Source: Candidatus Gastranaerophilales bacterium (GTDB lineage: Bacteria; Cyanobacteriota; Vampirovibrionia; Gastranaerophilales; Gastranaerophilaceae). From it: a DNA stretch of 64,000 nt. Of this stretch, positions 9,736 to 18,244 are shown piece after piece. Position 1 is the first letter of the stretch, and every line of letters starts with the position of its first letter. The stretch lies in NCBI GenBank assembly GCA_944326685.1, contig CALVEV010000024.1, positions 27,096 through 91,095 on the forward strand. Direction: 5' to 3'. A model generated the notes under the pieces. It did not search any database and had not been told where the DNA came from. It saw only the letters and a program-made list of their open reading frames with translations. Both the position numbers and the translations under genes were made by a program.

Positions 9736-9764
9736 TTCACAAGAACACGTTGTTGAGTTACAAT
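9736..9764 (+). promoter_or_regulatory. Promoter of the ClpX-zinc-finger/ruvX/tilS operon
   Basis: TTCACA (9736-9741), a 17-base spacer and TACAAT (9759-9764); each box matches the consensus at five of six positions. Predicted +1 is near 9771, leaving a short leader with AAGGAG before the ATG at 9788. It diverges from the trkA promoter 25 bases away. Confidence 0.65.
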
Positions 9765-9787
9765 AGGAAGAAATAAGGAGCTTTATA

Positions 9788-10078
9788 ATGAGCGAAGATA
9801 AAATAGTACGTTTAGGTTCAAAAAAACACGAAAAAAAACACAAAGAACACGAAGTTCAGAATGAACATTTACACGAAGAAAATCACATTAAAGAACCTAT
9901 TTATTGTAGTTTTTGCGGACGTCCAAATACACAAGTTGTTAAAATGGTTCAAGGACCTGGTGTTAATATATGTTCTGAATGTACAATGATTGCTGTTCAG
10001 TATTTAATTTTAAATGATAGAATGCCTTCAGCTGAAGCACAAGCAATACTTGATGCTTTCTGGGGTAAATGTAGGTGA
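9788..10078 (+). CDS. Stand-alone ClpX-type zinc-binding domain protein
   Basis: A 96-residue protein that is essentially only the N-terminal C4 zinc finger of ClpX. The motif 'YCSFCGRPNTQVVKM' then 'ICSEC' gives CxxC...CxxC, with 'QGPGVN' between as in ClpX. A charged, His-rich N-terminus (about 1-37) precedes it and there is no AAA+ ATPase. In ClpX this domain dimerises and binds adaptors and substrates, so a free copy could act as an adaptor or a competitor for the Clp unfoldase (inference). Good Shine-Dalgarno AAGGAG. First gene of an operon; three bases separate it from the next gene. Confidence 0.85.
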   Translation: MSEDKIVRLGSKKHEKKHKEHEVQNEHLHEENHIKEPIYCSFCGRPNTQVVKMVQGPGVNICSECTMIAVQYLILNDRMPSAEAQAILDAFWGKCR

Positions 10079-10081
10079 TAA

Positions 10082-11674
10082 ATGAATAAGATTCAAATTA
10101 AAGCAGAAATTTTAACGTTAATTACAAAATTACAAACAACTACAGCAGTTTCAGATGAAATGTTTGCTCTTCTTGATGCTGAAGAAGACAAGCAAGCTGT
10201 TATGGATGTTTTATTAAAAGAACTTGCTAGAGCTAAAGAACAAAAAGCTTTTGTAATTTGTTATATGCTTACAAGATTATTTAATAAAGATATGCTTAAT
10301 TCTTCTCTTAGAGAATTTATCAGAACCCCCAAAATTAATGATTATGCAAAAATGGTAGCATTCAATCTTTTAAGAGATATTGGAAGTGAAATACAATACG
10401 ATGAAGTAAATGGTTATTTTACTGAGTTTGAACAAATTGTAGACGAAGAAACAAAGCAACTTCTAAACACTGCTATTATGAATCCAGAAGCTCAAATCGA
10501 TTTTATGGATTTCTTATTAGCATTACCACCTGAAGAACAAATGATTTTAATTAAATCATTAAACGAAGATTATAGCCACGATGCTCTTGCTAATATACTA
10601 ATTCCAATATTCTTATATAATCCAAAATCTGATTTGGCAAAAGAAGTTATTACTTTATTAGCAAATTCAAAATCTCAATTAGCATTTCACGCTTTTGAAG
10701 ATGCTAAAGAATATGTATCAGAAGATTTATTCCCTTTAATTAATAAAGGATTATCAACTCTAAAAATAGCAGGTGTAAGAGTTGACAACACTATTGAATT
10801 TTACAAAGAAATACTAAAAGCATCTAAACCTTATAAATCATATATTAGTTATCCTGATGGGCACGGGAACAATGCAATAGTATTCTCTAGAAAAAGACCT
10901 GATGAGACATTGCAATTTGTTGCAATGGTAATCAACGATAAATATGGAGTCCTAGATTGTTTTGGGTTTAATGAAATAACTGAGTTTGATTTTAGTCGAA
11001 TTATTGACAGATTTTTCGGAGAAAATGGAAAAGTTGAAATTGATCCAAGAGTTTTAAAATATCTAATTGATGAAGCTGAAAAATTATCAAGATACAATAT
11101 GGATGTTCTACCTTATGAATATGTTTGTTGGAAAAACATACTACTTGATATAGAACCTAAACAACCTAACTGTAGTATTGCACCAAAAGAAATAACTAAA
11201 GAAGAAATAGATAATATAGCATTATTGGATTTTGTCCAACATTGGTTCTATGATACTGAAACATCTGATGGTTTTAAAGTTTTTATTGAAAAATTAAATA
11301 AAGAACTTTTAAAAAATGAATTCAATGTAGATTATGATAATTATATTAAAGCCCACTTTGAAACGGTATATACTGAAGAAGAAAAAATATTATGGGACAG
11401 AAGATTCTATTTTTCAGCATACTTAAGTGAATTAAGAGCAAAGAATTCTGAGTCTCAATTATTATTATCATTACAAGGTAACACTGAATTTCTAAGAAAT
11501 ATTCTAAGAAAAAGTATTTATGAATATTACGTTGGTCAACGTTGGTTACTAGCAAATACAAAGAATACAAAATCAATGTTTAACAGAAACAATGATAAAG
11601 GCTCTATTGGACTTGAATTAATGCAACTTGATATGATTATTGCATCAATTGAAAATATATGGGTTAAAGCATAA
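10082..11674 (+). CDS. Unknown 530-residue helical-repeat-like protein
   Basis: I do not recognise a family. Residues 1-215 look almost all alpha-helical with regular helix pairs, as in HEAT/ARM-like repeats. Residues about 240-330 contain short strands ('YKSYISYPDG', 'TLQFVAMVINDKYGVLDCFG') suggesting a small alpha/beta domain, and the C-terminus is again helical with aromatic and charged residues. No signal peptide or membrane segment is seen, so it is probably cytoplasmic. It lies between the ClpX-type zinc finger and ruvX in one operon, with gaps of three and one bases. Confidence 0.8.
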   Translation: MNKIQIKAEILTLITKLQTTTAVSDEMFALLDAEEDKQAVMDVLLKELARAKEQKAFVICYMLTRLFNKDMLNSSLREFIRTPKINDYAKMVAFNLLRDIGSEIQYDEVNGYFTEFEQIVDEETKQLLNTAIMNPEAQIDFMDFLLALPPEEQMILIKSLNEDYSHDALANILIPIFLYNPKSDLAKEVITLLANSKSQLAFHAFEDAKEYVSEDLFPLINKGLSTLKIAGVRVDNTIEFYKEILKASKPYKSYISYPDGHGNNAIVFSRKRPDETLQFVAMVINDKYGVLDCFGFNEITEFDFSRIIDRFFGENGKVEIDPRVLKYLIDEAEKLSRYNMDVLPYEYVCWKNILLDIEPKQPNCSIAPKEITKEEIDNIALLDFVQHWFYDTETSDGFKVFIEKLNKELLKNEFNVDYDNYIKAHFETVYTEEEKILWDRRFYFSAYLSELRAKNSESQLLLSLQGNTEFLRNILRKSIYEYYVGQRWLLANTKNTKSMFNRNNDKGSIGLELMQLDMIIASIENIWVKA

Positions 11675-11675
11675 T

Positions 11676-12074
11676 ATGAACAAAATTATGGCTTTAGATA
11701 TCGGGACAAAACGAATTGGAGTTGCATTAAGTGATTTTCTCCATATAACCGCTAATGCTCACTCTTGCGTATTAAGAGAGCCTGAAAATGAAGCAATAAG
11801 CAAAATAATTGAAATAGCAAAAGAAAATAAAGTTGAAACAATTGTTATAGGTGTTCCTGTAAATATGGATGGTTCTTATGGATTCCAATCGGAGGATTGC
11901 AAAACTTTTGCTGGTAAATTAAAAGATTTTGATATAGTATTTGAAGATGAACGATTAACATCAGAACAAGCTGAAGAAAATCTAAGAAAACGAAAAATTG
12001 ATTTTCGCAAAAATAAAGAACTTGTTGATATTGAAAGTGCTTGTATAATTTTAGAACAATATTTAAGAAAGTGA
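11676..12074 (+). CDS. ruvX: Putative pre-16S rRNA nuclease / Holliday-junction resolvase-like RuvX
   Basis: YqgF/RuvX-family RNase H-fold nuclease of 132 residues, normal length. It starts MNKIMALDIGTKRIGVALSD, whose first Asp is catalytic; 'VIGVPVNMDGS' and 'FEDERLTSEQAE' are the other family motifs. The ATG at 11676 is chosen because an upstream in-frame start would overlap the previous gene and the family begins exactly here. It is followed by a DUF1292 gene, the same order seen for yrrK-yrzB in Bacillus. Confidence 0.93.
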   Translation: MNKIMALDIGTKRIGVALSDFLHITANAHSCVLREPENEAISKIIEIAKENKVETIVIGVPVNMDGSYGFQSEDCKTFAGKLKDFDIVFEDERLTSEQAEENLRKRKIDFRKNKELVDIESACIILEQYLRK

Positions 12075-12082
12075 GACATAAT

Positions 12083-12352
12083 ATGACTGCAGATATGAAC
12101 GAAGACCAAATTATTGAAACAGTAACTGAAGATGGCGAAGTTGTCCAATTCAAATTATTTGACATCATTGAATTTGAAGAAAAAGAATATGCTTTACTTT
12201 TACCAATAGAAGAAAATGATGATGAGGATAGCGAAATTGTTTTAATGCGTCTTACTAAAGAAGATGATGACTACTTATTTGAAACAATTGACGATGATGA
12301 TGAATTTGAAAGAGTATCAGAATATATTGAAAGTATAGATGATGAGGAATAA
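12083..12352 (+). CDS. DUF1292 (YrzB-like) acidic protein
   Basis: Small, very acidic protein of 89 residues. The stretch 'VVQFKLFDIIEFEEKEYALL' followed by 'EIVLMRLTKEDDDYLF' is the DUF1292 pattern. The function of this family is unknown, but it is commonly next to ruvX, as here (eight-base gap). The C-terminus is rich in Asp and Glu. I start at ATG 12083; an in-frame start at 12041 would lie inside ruvX. Confidence 0.85.
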   Translation: MTADMNEDQIIETVTEDGEVVQFKLFDIIEFEEKEYALLLPIEENDDEDSEIVLMRLTKEDDDYLFETIDDDDEFERVSEYIESIDDEE

Positions 12353-12356
12353 GTAA

Positions 12357-13694
12357 TTGTTAGAAAAATTTACTGAACAATCTGTAAATACAGTATCTGA
12401 ATCGCAAAATTATGCGATAGAACTAGGAAGTTCTGAAGTTTCTCCAGAGCATTTATTATATGCGTTAGTTAAAGAAGCAAAAGGAATTCCTTTAAGATTA
12501 TTTAAAAACGCAAATATAACAATAGAAAACATTGATGAACAAATAAAAAAATATGTTTCTCAATCTTCTAACAAATTTTCACAACTTCCATTTAATAATA
12601 ATTATAAAGAAATTCTCAAAAAATCTATGGATATGGCAAAAATTTCAGGGCACCAAAATATAATGTTTGAACATTTATTTTTAGCTCTATTGTCAGATAA
12701 AAATTCAAATATTCAAAGAATTTTAGAAGAATTTGATTTTGATACATTCAAAGCAAAAGATTTATTAAGTAAACTTGTTCAAAAGAAACAAAAACGTTTA
12801 GAACATCCTGAAGGAGAGGAAAAAGAACGAAAAAATATTGTAGATTATATTTATGACGACTCAGAAGTTGCTCCAATATTTGCACGAGCAATATCAAAAT
12901 TATCTACATCTGATTATGAAATATTAGGTACTGAACAAATATTAGCATCTATTTTAGAAGATTCCGATTCAAATTTATCAAAAATATTTGAAACTTTTGG
13001 AGTCACAGCATTAAGTTTTGATGAGCAATTAAAAACAATTAATTCTAGAACAGCAGAATATGATTCTAAAAGAGTTGTATTTACTCCAAAAGCATTTGTT
13101 GCAATGAGTACAGCTCTTCAGATTGCAAAAGAATTAGGGTCATCAAAAGTTTTACCTGAACATTTAGCATTAGGTATTTTAAAAAGCAAAAAAGGTGTAG
13201 CATATGATGTTCTTGAACAATTAAATGTAAAAGAAGAAGACTTAGTTAATGCAATCATAAAACCTATTGAAAAACAAATGCCAGAAACACTTGTTATACT
13301 TAAATTAGCAAAAGAAGAAGCTAGAAGAATTGGGAAAAAAGTAGTTGGAACAGAAATGCTTCTTTTAGGTATAATTTCAGAAGGTGCTGGTGTTGGAGCT
13401 AGAGTTTTAAATAAATTAGAAATAACATTACAAGATGCAAGAAAAATCATTGAATCTCAATTAGGTTATGGAAATGATTATTTTGATAGTGAAATCGTTT
13501 TCACTAAACGTGCTAAAGCGGTTCTTGAAAGAGCTTGGGAACTAGCGAAAAAAGAAAATAGGGATAGAATTGCATCAGAAGATTTATTGTTGGCTATTAC
13601 AGCAGACCCATCAGCACTTGCGATGAAAATATTAGAACAACTTGGTGTCGATGCTGTAGAAATTAAATATGGTATATTAAAAGAGATTGAATAA
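12357..13694 (+). CDS. Protein built only of Clp_N domains (no AAA+ ATPase)
   Basis: A 445-residue protein made of three consecutive Clp_N domains, each of two helical repeats, at about 1-150, 165-305 and 310-445. Repeat signatures include 'SSEVSPEHLLYALVKE', 'HQNIMFEHLFLALL', 'ILGTEQILASILE', 'SSKVLPEHLALGIL', 'KVVGTEMLLLGIISEGAGV' and 'RIASEDLLLAI'. No Walker motifs occur. In ClpC/ClpB this domain docks adaptors and substrates, so this could be an adaptor, scaffold or decoy for ClpC (inference). TTG start after GAGGAATAAG, four bases past DUF1292 and two before tilS. Confidence 0.85.
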   Translation: MLEKFTEQSVNTVSESQNYAIELGSSEVSPEHLLYALVKEAKGIPLRLFKNANITIENIDEQIKKYVSQSSNKFSQLPFNNNYKEILKKSMDMAKISGHQNIMFEHLFLALLSDKNSNIQRILEEFDFDTFKAKDLLSKLVQKKQKRLEHPEGEEKERKNIVDYIYDDSEVAPIFARAISKLSTSDYEILGTEQILASILEDSDSNLSKIFETFGVTALSFDEQLKTINSRTAEYDSKRVVFTPKAFVAMSTALQIAKELGSSKVLPEHLALGILKSKKGVAYDVLEQLNVKEEDLVNAIIKPIEKQMPETLVILKLAKEEARRIGKKVVGTEMLLLGIISEGAGVGARVLNKLEITLQDARKIIESQLGYGNDYFDSEIVFTKRAKAVLERAWELAKKENRDRIASEDLLLAITADPSALAMKILEQLGVDAVEIKYGILKEIE

Positions 13695-13696
13695 TT

Positions 13697-15031
13697 TTGA
13701 AAGATAAGATTTTATATTTTCTAAATAAGCATAATCTTTATAATAAAACACTTATTGTTGGTTTTTCTGGTGGACACGATTCAATGTGCCTTTTAGATAT
13801 ATTATATAAATTAGAAAATACAACAAATATAAAATTAATTGCAGCACATTTCAATCATAATTGGCGAGGAGAAGAGTCAAAACAAGAACAAGATGTTTGT
13901 AGAAAATTTTGTGAAGATAGAAATATTACTTTTTATACTAAAACAGCATCTCTTAATATGAAACAATCAGAAGCAGTCGCAAGAGCAATGCGATATGATT
14001 TTTTTGATAAAGCAATAAAAGAATTTAATGCTGATGGATTAATAACTGCGCATAATAAAAATGACAATGCCGAAACTGTTTTATATAGAATAATAAAAGG
14101 CACAGGAGTAAAAGGGTTAAAAGGTATTGCCGAAAAAAGAGATTACATATATAGACCACTATTAGATATAACAAGAGATGAAATTGATTCATACTGCGCA
14201 GATAATAATTTAATTCCAAATAATGATTCATCTAATGAAAATATAAAATATAAAAGAAATTTTATAAGACATAAATTATTACCATTAGCAACAGAAATTA
14301 ACGAAAATGCAATCGATTCTATAGTTTCTTTATCAAAAATTGCAACAGATGAATCAAGTATTATTGATGAATATATGAAATACATCAAATCAGCAGTAAT
14401 GCAAGATGCGAGTATATTAACACCTAATTATCTAGCATTATCTGAACCTGTAAAACGAAGATTATTATATGATTTGATAACATCATATAATATTGATTAT
14501 GATTCTGAAAAAATCTATAATTTGTATGAATTTATAAAAGATAATATATCCTCAAATAGTGGAGTTAAAATATCACTAACTAAAGGGTTATGGTTATATG
14601 TAAGCTCTAGAATTATAGAAATTATTACAAAAACAGAAAAAGTAGAAGATGAAATTTTAGTTAGATTAGAAGGGACTTATGAAATAGGTAATAAAATTTT
14701 TGAAATTTCAACATATGCAGGTGAAAATATTGAAGAATTTCCTGATGACAATTCATATACTGCATTTATAAATCTTGGTGATATAGATTTAGATTTCACT
14801 TTAAGAACTCGCAGAGATGGAGATATTATTAACCCTTTAGGTATGACTGGAAGCATGAAATTAAAAAAATATTTAATTTCTAAATCGGTTCCACAACATA
14901 AAAAAGATGATTTAATTTTATTATGCAAAGATAATGAAGTTCTTTGGGTTGCAGGATTAGGTTTAAGTAATAAAATTCATGTAAAAGATACACCTACTCA
15001 TAAAATTAGCTTAAGAGGTAAAAAATTATGA
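13697..15031 (+). CDS. tilS: tRNA(Ile)-lysidine synthase
   Basis: PP-loop ATP pyrophosphatase that converts C34 of the CAU-anticodon tRNA-Ile to lysidine so that it reads AUA. P-loop 'SGGHDS' at 24-29, then 'AAHFNHNWRGEES' and 'TAHNKNDNAETVLYRIIKGTG', as in TilS. The C-terminal substrate-binding domain includes 'LRTRRDGDIINPLGM'. At 444 residues it is full length. It starts at TTG, two bases after the previous stop, and overlaps hpt by four; the tilS-hpt pair is a common bacterial arrangement. Confidence 0.94.
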   Translation: MKDKILYFLNKHNLYNKTLIVGFSGGHDSMCLLDILYKLENTTNIKLIAAHFNHNWRGEESKQEQDVCRKFCEDRNITFYTKTASLNMKQSEAVARAMRYDFFDKAIKEFNADGLITAHNKNDNAETVLYRIIKGTGVKGLKGIAEKRDYIYRPLLDITRDEIDSYCADNNLIPNNDSSNENIKYKRNFIRHKLLPLATEINENAIDSIVSLSKIATDESSIIDEYMKYIKSAVMQDASILTPNYLALSEPVKRRLLYDLITSYNIDYDSEKIYNLYEFIKDNISSNSGVKISLTKGLWLYVSSRIIEIITKTEKVEDEILVRLEGTYEIGNKIFEISTYAGENIEEFPDDNSYTAFINLGDIDLDFTLRTRRDGDIINPLGMTGSMKLKKYLISKSVPQHKKDDLILLCKDNEVLWVAGLGLSNKIHVKDTPTHKISLRGKKL

Positions 15032-15561
15032 TGATAACACCAGATGATATACATGTTTTATATTCAGAAGAAGATCTTCAAAAAAGAATAAAAGCATTGG
15101 CTGAAGAACTAAATAAACACTATAACGGAGAAGAAATTTTTGCAGTATGTGTACTTAAAGGTTCTGTTATGTTCTTCACTGATTTAGTAAAACATTTAAC
15201 AATGCCTTTGAAAATGGAATTTATTAGATTGTCTAGTTACGGTTCAAATTACTCTTCATCAGGAAAAGTTAAAGCCGTAAATTTATCTTTACCAGACATA
15301 AATGATAAAAATGTCTTAATAGTAGAAGATATAATTGATACAGGGCATACAGCTAAATTTTTATTAGATTTTATTGGACACAATTTTAAAACTAAATCTA
15401 CAAAATTCTGTTCTTTATTAAACAAAAAATCAAAAAGAGTTGTTGATGTGGATGCGGACTTTTCTGGTTTTATTGTTGAAGATAAATTTTTAGTAGGTTA
15501 TGGATTAGACTTTGAAGGTTTTTACCGTAATATCCCATATATAGGTTATGTCGATGTATAA
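15028..15561 (+). CDS. hpt: Hypoxanthine(-guanine) phosphoribosyltransferase
   Basis: Purine salvage enzyme of 177 residues that transfers ribose-5-phosphate from PRPP to hypoxanthine or guanine. The PRPP motif 'VLIVEDIIDTGHT' (96-108; Glu100-Asp101) and the pyrophosphate loop 'VLKGSVMF' are intact. The base-recognition end 'FLVGYGLDFEGFYRNIPYIG' is typical of bacterial Hpt. It overlaps tilS by four bases and the following cytidylyltransferase by fourteen. Confidence 0.95.
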   Translation: MMITPDDIHVLYSEEDLQKRIKALAEELNKHYNGEEIFAVCVLKGSVMFFTDLVKHLTMPLKMEFIRLSSYGSNYSSSGKVKAVNLSLPDINDKNVLIVEDIIDTGHTAKFLLDFIGHNFKTKSTKFCSLLNKKSKRVVDVDADFSGFIVEDKFLVGYGLDFEGFYRNIPYIGYVDV

Positions 15562-16201
15562 TGTAGCTTTTATTCCTGTAAGAAAAGGAAGTAAATCAAT
15601 TATTAATAAAAATATAAGCCCAGTAAATAATAAACCATTAATATACTGGACAACCTTAGCAGCTCAAGTATCTAATCTTGATAAAGTTTATGTTTCAACT
15701 GATGGAGAAGATATAAAAAAGACTGTAGAAGAATTTGGTTTTAGTAAAGTTGAAGTAATATCAAGAAGTGAATATTCTTCATCAGACACAGCAACCTCAG
15801 AAACAGCATTGATAGAATTTTGCGAAAATTATAAATTTGATAATGTCGTATTCTTACAAGCAACATCTCCATTAACTACTGCTGTAGACATAAATAAAGC
15901 ATTAGAAAAATATTTGAAATCCGATAAGAAATCATTAATTTCTGCTGTAAAACGATCACAATTTATATGGGGTGTAAATGGAGAGCCATTAAATTATAAT
16001 CCACAAAACAGGCCAAGAAGACAAGATTGGGATGGATATTATATTGAAAATGGAGCTTTTTATATTTCATCAAGAGAAAATATTTTGAAATCACAATGCA
16101 GAATAACTCCTCCTGTAGATTTTTGGGAAATGAATGATAAAACACTATTTGAAATAGATAATCCTCAAGATATTAAATTAATTGAAAAACTATTTAATTA
16201 A
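15548..16201 (+). CDS. Acylneuraminate (CMP-sugar) cytidylyltransferase
   Basis: NeuA/PseF-type enzyme of 217 residues that activates a nine-carbon sialic-acid-like sugar with CTP. The nucleotide loop 'IPVRKGSKSIINKNI' sits at the N-terminus, with 'FLQATSPL' near 97 and the 'RPRRQDWDGYYIENGAFYIS' segment typical of acylneuraminate synthetases. No sugar-synthesis genes are nearby, so the substrate (sialic, legionaminic or related) is open. The start is either 15548 (ATG TCG) or the ATG six bases later; both overlap the end of hpt. Confidence 0.85.
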   Translation: MSMYNVAFIPVRKGSKSIINKNISPVNNKPLIYWTTLAAQVSNLDKVYVSTDGEDIKKTVEEFGFSKVEVISRSEYSSSDTATSETALIEFCENYKFDNVVFLQATSPLTTAVDINKALEKYLKSDKKSLISAVKRSQFIWGVNGEPLNYNPQNRPRRQDWDGYYIENGAFYISSRENILKSQCRITPPVDFWEMNDKTLFEIDNPQDIKLIEKLFN

Positions 16202-16211
16202 ATTTATTCAT

Positions 16212-16239
16212 TTGTCTTTTCATTTAAAATAGTTATAAT
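16212..16239 (+). promoter_or_regulatory. Promoter of the HEALH protein gene
   Basis: TTGTCT (16212-16217), 16-base spacer and a perfect TATAAT (16234-16239). Predicted +1 is near 16246, giving a leader of about 27 bases with a purine-rich AAGAGAG before the ATG at 16273. Confidence 0.6.
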
Positions 16240-16272
16240 AATAAAATATAGAGATTTATTAAGAGAGTGATT

Positions 16273-16944
16273 ATGAAAAGATTTATATTAACATTATTAT
16301 CAATAATATTTATAACAACACCTGCGTTCTCTTGGGGAGATCCAGAACCTGTTCCTCCAACAGTTAAATTACCGTCTAAATATACACCAGAGTATATCAA
16401 ATACATAACAGAAGAATACAAATGTACAGGGAAACATGAACTTATTTATGTCGCTATAGATATGTTAAAAGGTACAGAAGGAGATTTTTCAAGAAAAGCA
16501 TTATTAGGAAATAACTTATCAGGTTATCCGGTAAAAATAGAATTTAAAGATTTATCAACAATAAACAAAGATTATGCGGATTTCGATGCTATAGGTTGGA
16601 AAAAAAGAAATAAATTATATATTTATATAAATCCCAAACATCAATATGCACCACCAGGAGCTCTTGCAGCATTATTAGCACATGAAGCTTTGCATCAAGA
16701 TGAATATAATTCATTGTCTGAAGAAACTTATGCTTGGACTATGGAAGCTGCAGTTTGGTGTGAAATGAGAGATTTATATCCTGAATCAAATAAAGAAGAT
16801 GATCCTTTAGTTAAACGTGAAAACACCTTAAAACAATTATTTGAAAAAGGCGGATACACAAATCAATACATTAAAAAAGCAGTATATGCGAATAAAGGAT
16901 ATCAAGGACTACCATTGACATCTCCAGGTTTTCAAGAACTATAA
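16273..16944 (+). CDS. Secreted putative zinc metallopeptidase-like protein (HEALH)
   Basis: A 223-residue exported protein: signal peptide MKRFILTLLSIIFITTPAFS. A single HExxH motif 'LLAHEALHQDE' (His137, Glu138, His141) is followed by acidic residues at 150-151 ('SEETYAW') that could give the third zinc ligand of a gluzincin-like enzyme. 'NKLYIYINPKHQYAPPGALAA' before it resembles the strand-helix entry of small metallopeptidases. I know no named family for it. An in-frame GTG six bases upstream is less likely because it lies within the Shine-Dalgarno region. Confidence 0.75.
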   Translation: MKRFILTLLSIIFITTPAFSWGDPEPVPPTVKLPSKYTPEYIKYITEEYKCTGKHELIYVAIDMLKGTEGDFSRKALLGNNLSGYPVKIEFKDLSTINKDYADFDAIGWKKRNKLYIYINPKHQYAPPGALAALLAHEALHQDEYNSLSEETYAWTMEAAVWCEMRDLYPESNKEDDPLVKRENTLKQLFEKGGYTNQYIKKAVYANKGYQGLPLTSPGFQEL

Positions 16945-16965
16945 AAATAATTACCTTATTGTGTA

Positions 16966-16994
16966 TTGATTAATATTTTTCCTTGATGTTAAAT
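16966..16994 (+). promoter_or_regulatory. Possible leaderless promoter of the carboxy-terminal protease
   Basis: TTGATT (16966-16971), a 17-base spacer and TTAAAT (16989-16994), exactly six bases before the ATG at 17001, so the expected +1 is the A of the start codon. The -10 lacks the strongly conserved second-position A, so this is weaker than the others. No Shine-Dalgarno sequence is seen. Confidence 0.4.
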
Positions 16995-17000
16995 TAACTT

Positions 17001-18227
17001 ATGATAAAAAAACAAGGTTTCATTTTTATATTAACAATATTGATATTATTTATTGCCAATCAATTATTTGTAGGCTTTTTATCAGGACCGCCAAACCTTA
17101 ATCCTGATAACCTTACAAATAAAACACAAATTAAACCTCAAAAATTATTTGAAAGAACTTGGAAAGAGATAAATTCTGGATTTTATGATTCAACTCTAAA
17201 TTCTCAAGATTGGTCATATTGGAAAAAGCATTATAAAGGCAAAATAAAAACAGATGAAGATGCTAAAGTTGCAATAGATACAATGATAGCAAGTTTGGAT
17301 GATGATTATTCTAAGTACTTGAATAAAAAAGAATATGCAGAACAAAATAGTTCTATAGAATCTAAAATTTCAGGTATCGGAGTAAACATAATGAACGATG
17401 CAGGAAAAATAATTGTATTTAGTGTTTTAGATAATACTCCAGCTAAAGAAGCAGGAATTAAAGCTAACGATATAATACTTAAAGTTGATGGTAAAAATGT
17501 CAGTGGAATGAATATTGCAGATGTTGCAAGCTTAGTTCGAGGTAAAGAAGGCTCAACAGTTACACTTGAAATCCAAAGAAAAAACAAAAAGATTATAAAA
17601 TCAGTTAAAAGAAAATCAATAAAAATTGAATCTGTCAAATCTTCTGTAAAAAAAGATATTGGATACATACAAATATCCAGTTTTATCGCAACATCAACCC
17701 CAACTGAATTTCTAACAGCGTTAGAAAAAACAAAAGATACTAAAGGGCTAATACTAGACTTGAGAGGAAACACAGGAGGCTTATTAGCAAATGCCATTTT
17801 TGTTGCTAATATGTTTTTAGATAAAGGAACTATCGTTAACATTGTTTCACGAGATGGCAAAGTTGAAAATATTAAAGCTCAAAATAGTTCAATAATAATT
17901 GATAAGCCTGTTGTGATATTAGTAGATGGAGCGAGTGCAAGTGCAAGTGAAATTTTATCAGGAGCATTAAAAGATCATCATAAAGCCGTACTTGTCGGAA
18001 CAAAAACATTTGGTAAAGGAATGGTTCAAAGAATTATACCATTACCAAACTCAACAGGTTTAAACCTTACAATAGCAAAATATTTGACTCCTAATGGTTC
18101 GGATATAAATAAAAAAGGTATTACCCCTGACTATATTATTAAATATAGCGAAAAAGACTTTATTGCACATAAAGACCCACAAAGAGAAAAAGCTGAAAAA
18201 TTACTATCAGAAATGATTGTTAAATAA
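17001..18227 (+). CDS. Carboxy-terminal processing protease (S41 family)
   Basis: Periplasmic serine protease of 408 residues anchored by an N-terminal hydrophobic segment (6-28). A PDZ domain spans about 122-195 ('GVNIMNDAGKIIV...AGIKANDIILKVDG'). The S41 domain follows with 'LDLRGNTGG' (252-260), catalytic Ser314 in 'DGASASASEIL' and Lys339 in 'GTKTFGKGMVQ', spaced 25 apart as in Tsp/CtpA. It trims C-termini of exported proteins. It stands alone between two monocistronic-looking genes. Confidence 0.94.
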   Translation: MIKKQGFIFILTILILFIANQLFVGFLSGPPNLNPDNLTNKTQIKPQKLFERTWKEINSGFYDSTLNSQDWSYWKKHYKGKIKTDEDAKVAIDTMIASLDDDYSKYLNKKEYAEQNSSIESKISGIGVNIMNDAGKIIVFSVLDNTPAKEAGIKANDIILKVDGKNVSGMNIADVASLVRGKEGSTVTLEIQRKNKKIIKSVKRKSIKIESVKSSVKKDIGYIQISSFIATSTPTEFLTALEKTKDTKGLILDLRGNTGGLLANAIFVANMFLDKGTIVNIVSRDGKVENIKAQNSSIIIDKPVVILVDGASASASEILSGALKDHHKAVLVGTKTFGKGMVQRIIPLPNSTGLNLTIAKYLTPNGSDINKKGITPDYIIKYSEKDFIAHKDPQREKAEKLLSEMIVK

Positions 18228-18229
18228 TA

Positions 18230-18238
18230 TGCTATAAT
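18230..18238 (+). promoter_or_regulatory. Extended -10 promoter of uvrC (predicted leaderless)
   Basis: TGCTATAAT, a perfect TGnTATAAT extended -10, ends six bases before the uvrC ATG (18245). The predicted +1 is therefore the start codon itself, and no Shine-Dalgarno sequence fits. No good -35 is seen, which is normal for extended -10 promoters. Confidence 0.65.
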
Positions 18239-18244
18239 TAACAT

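Noticed and set aside
15548..16201. KdsB (CMP-Kdo synthetase) as the identity of the cytidylyltransferase
   Set aside because: The 'RPRRQDWDGYYIENGAFYIS' segment and the N-terminal loop fit acylneuraminate synthetases better than KdsB.
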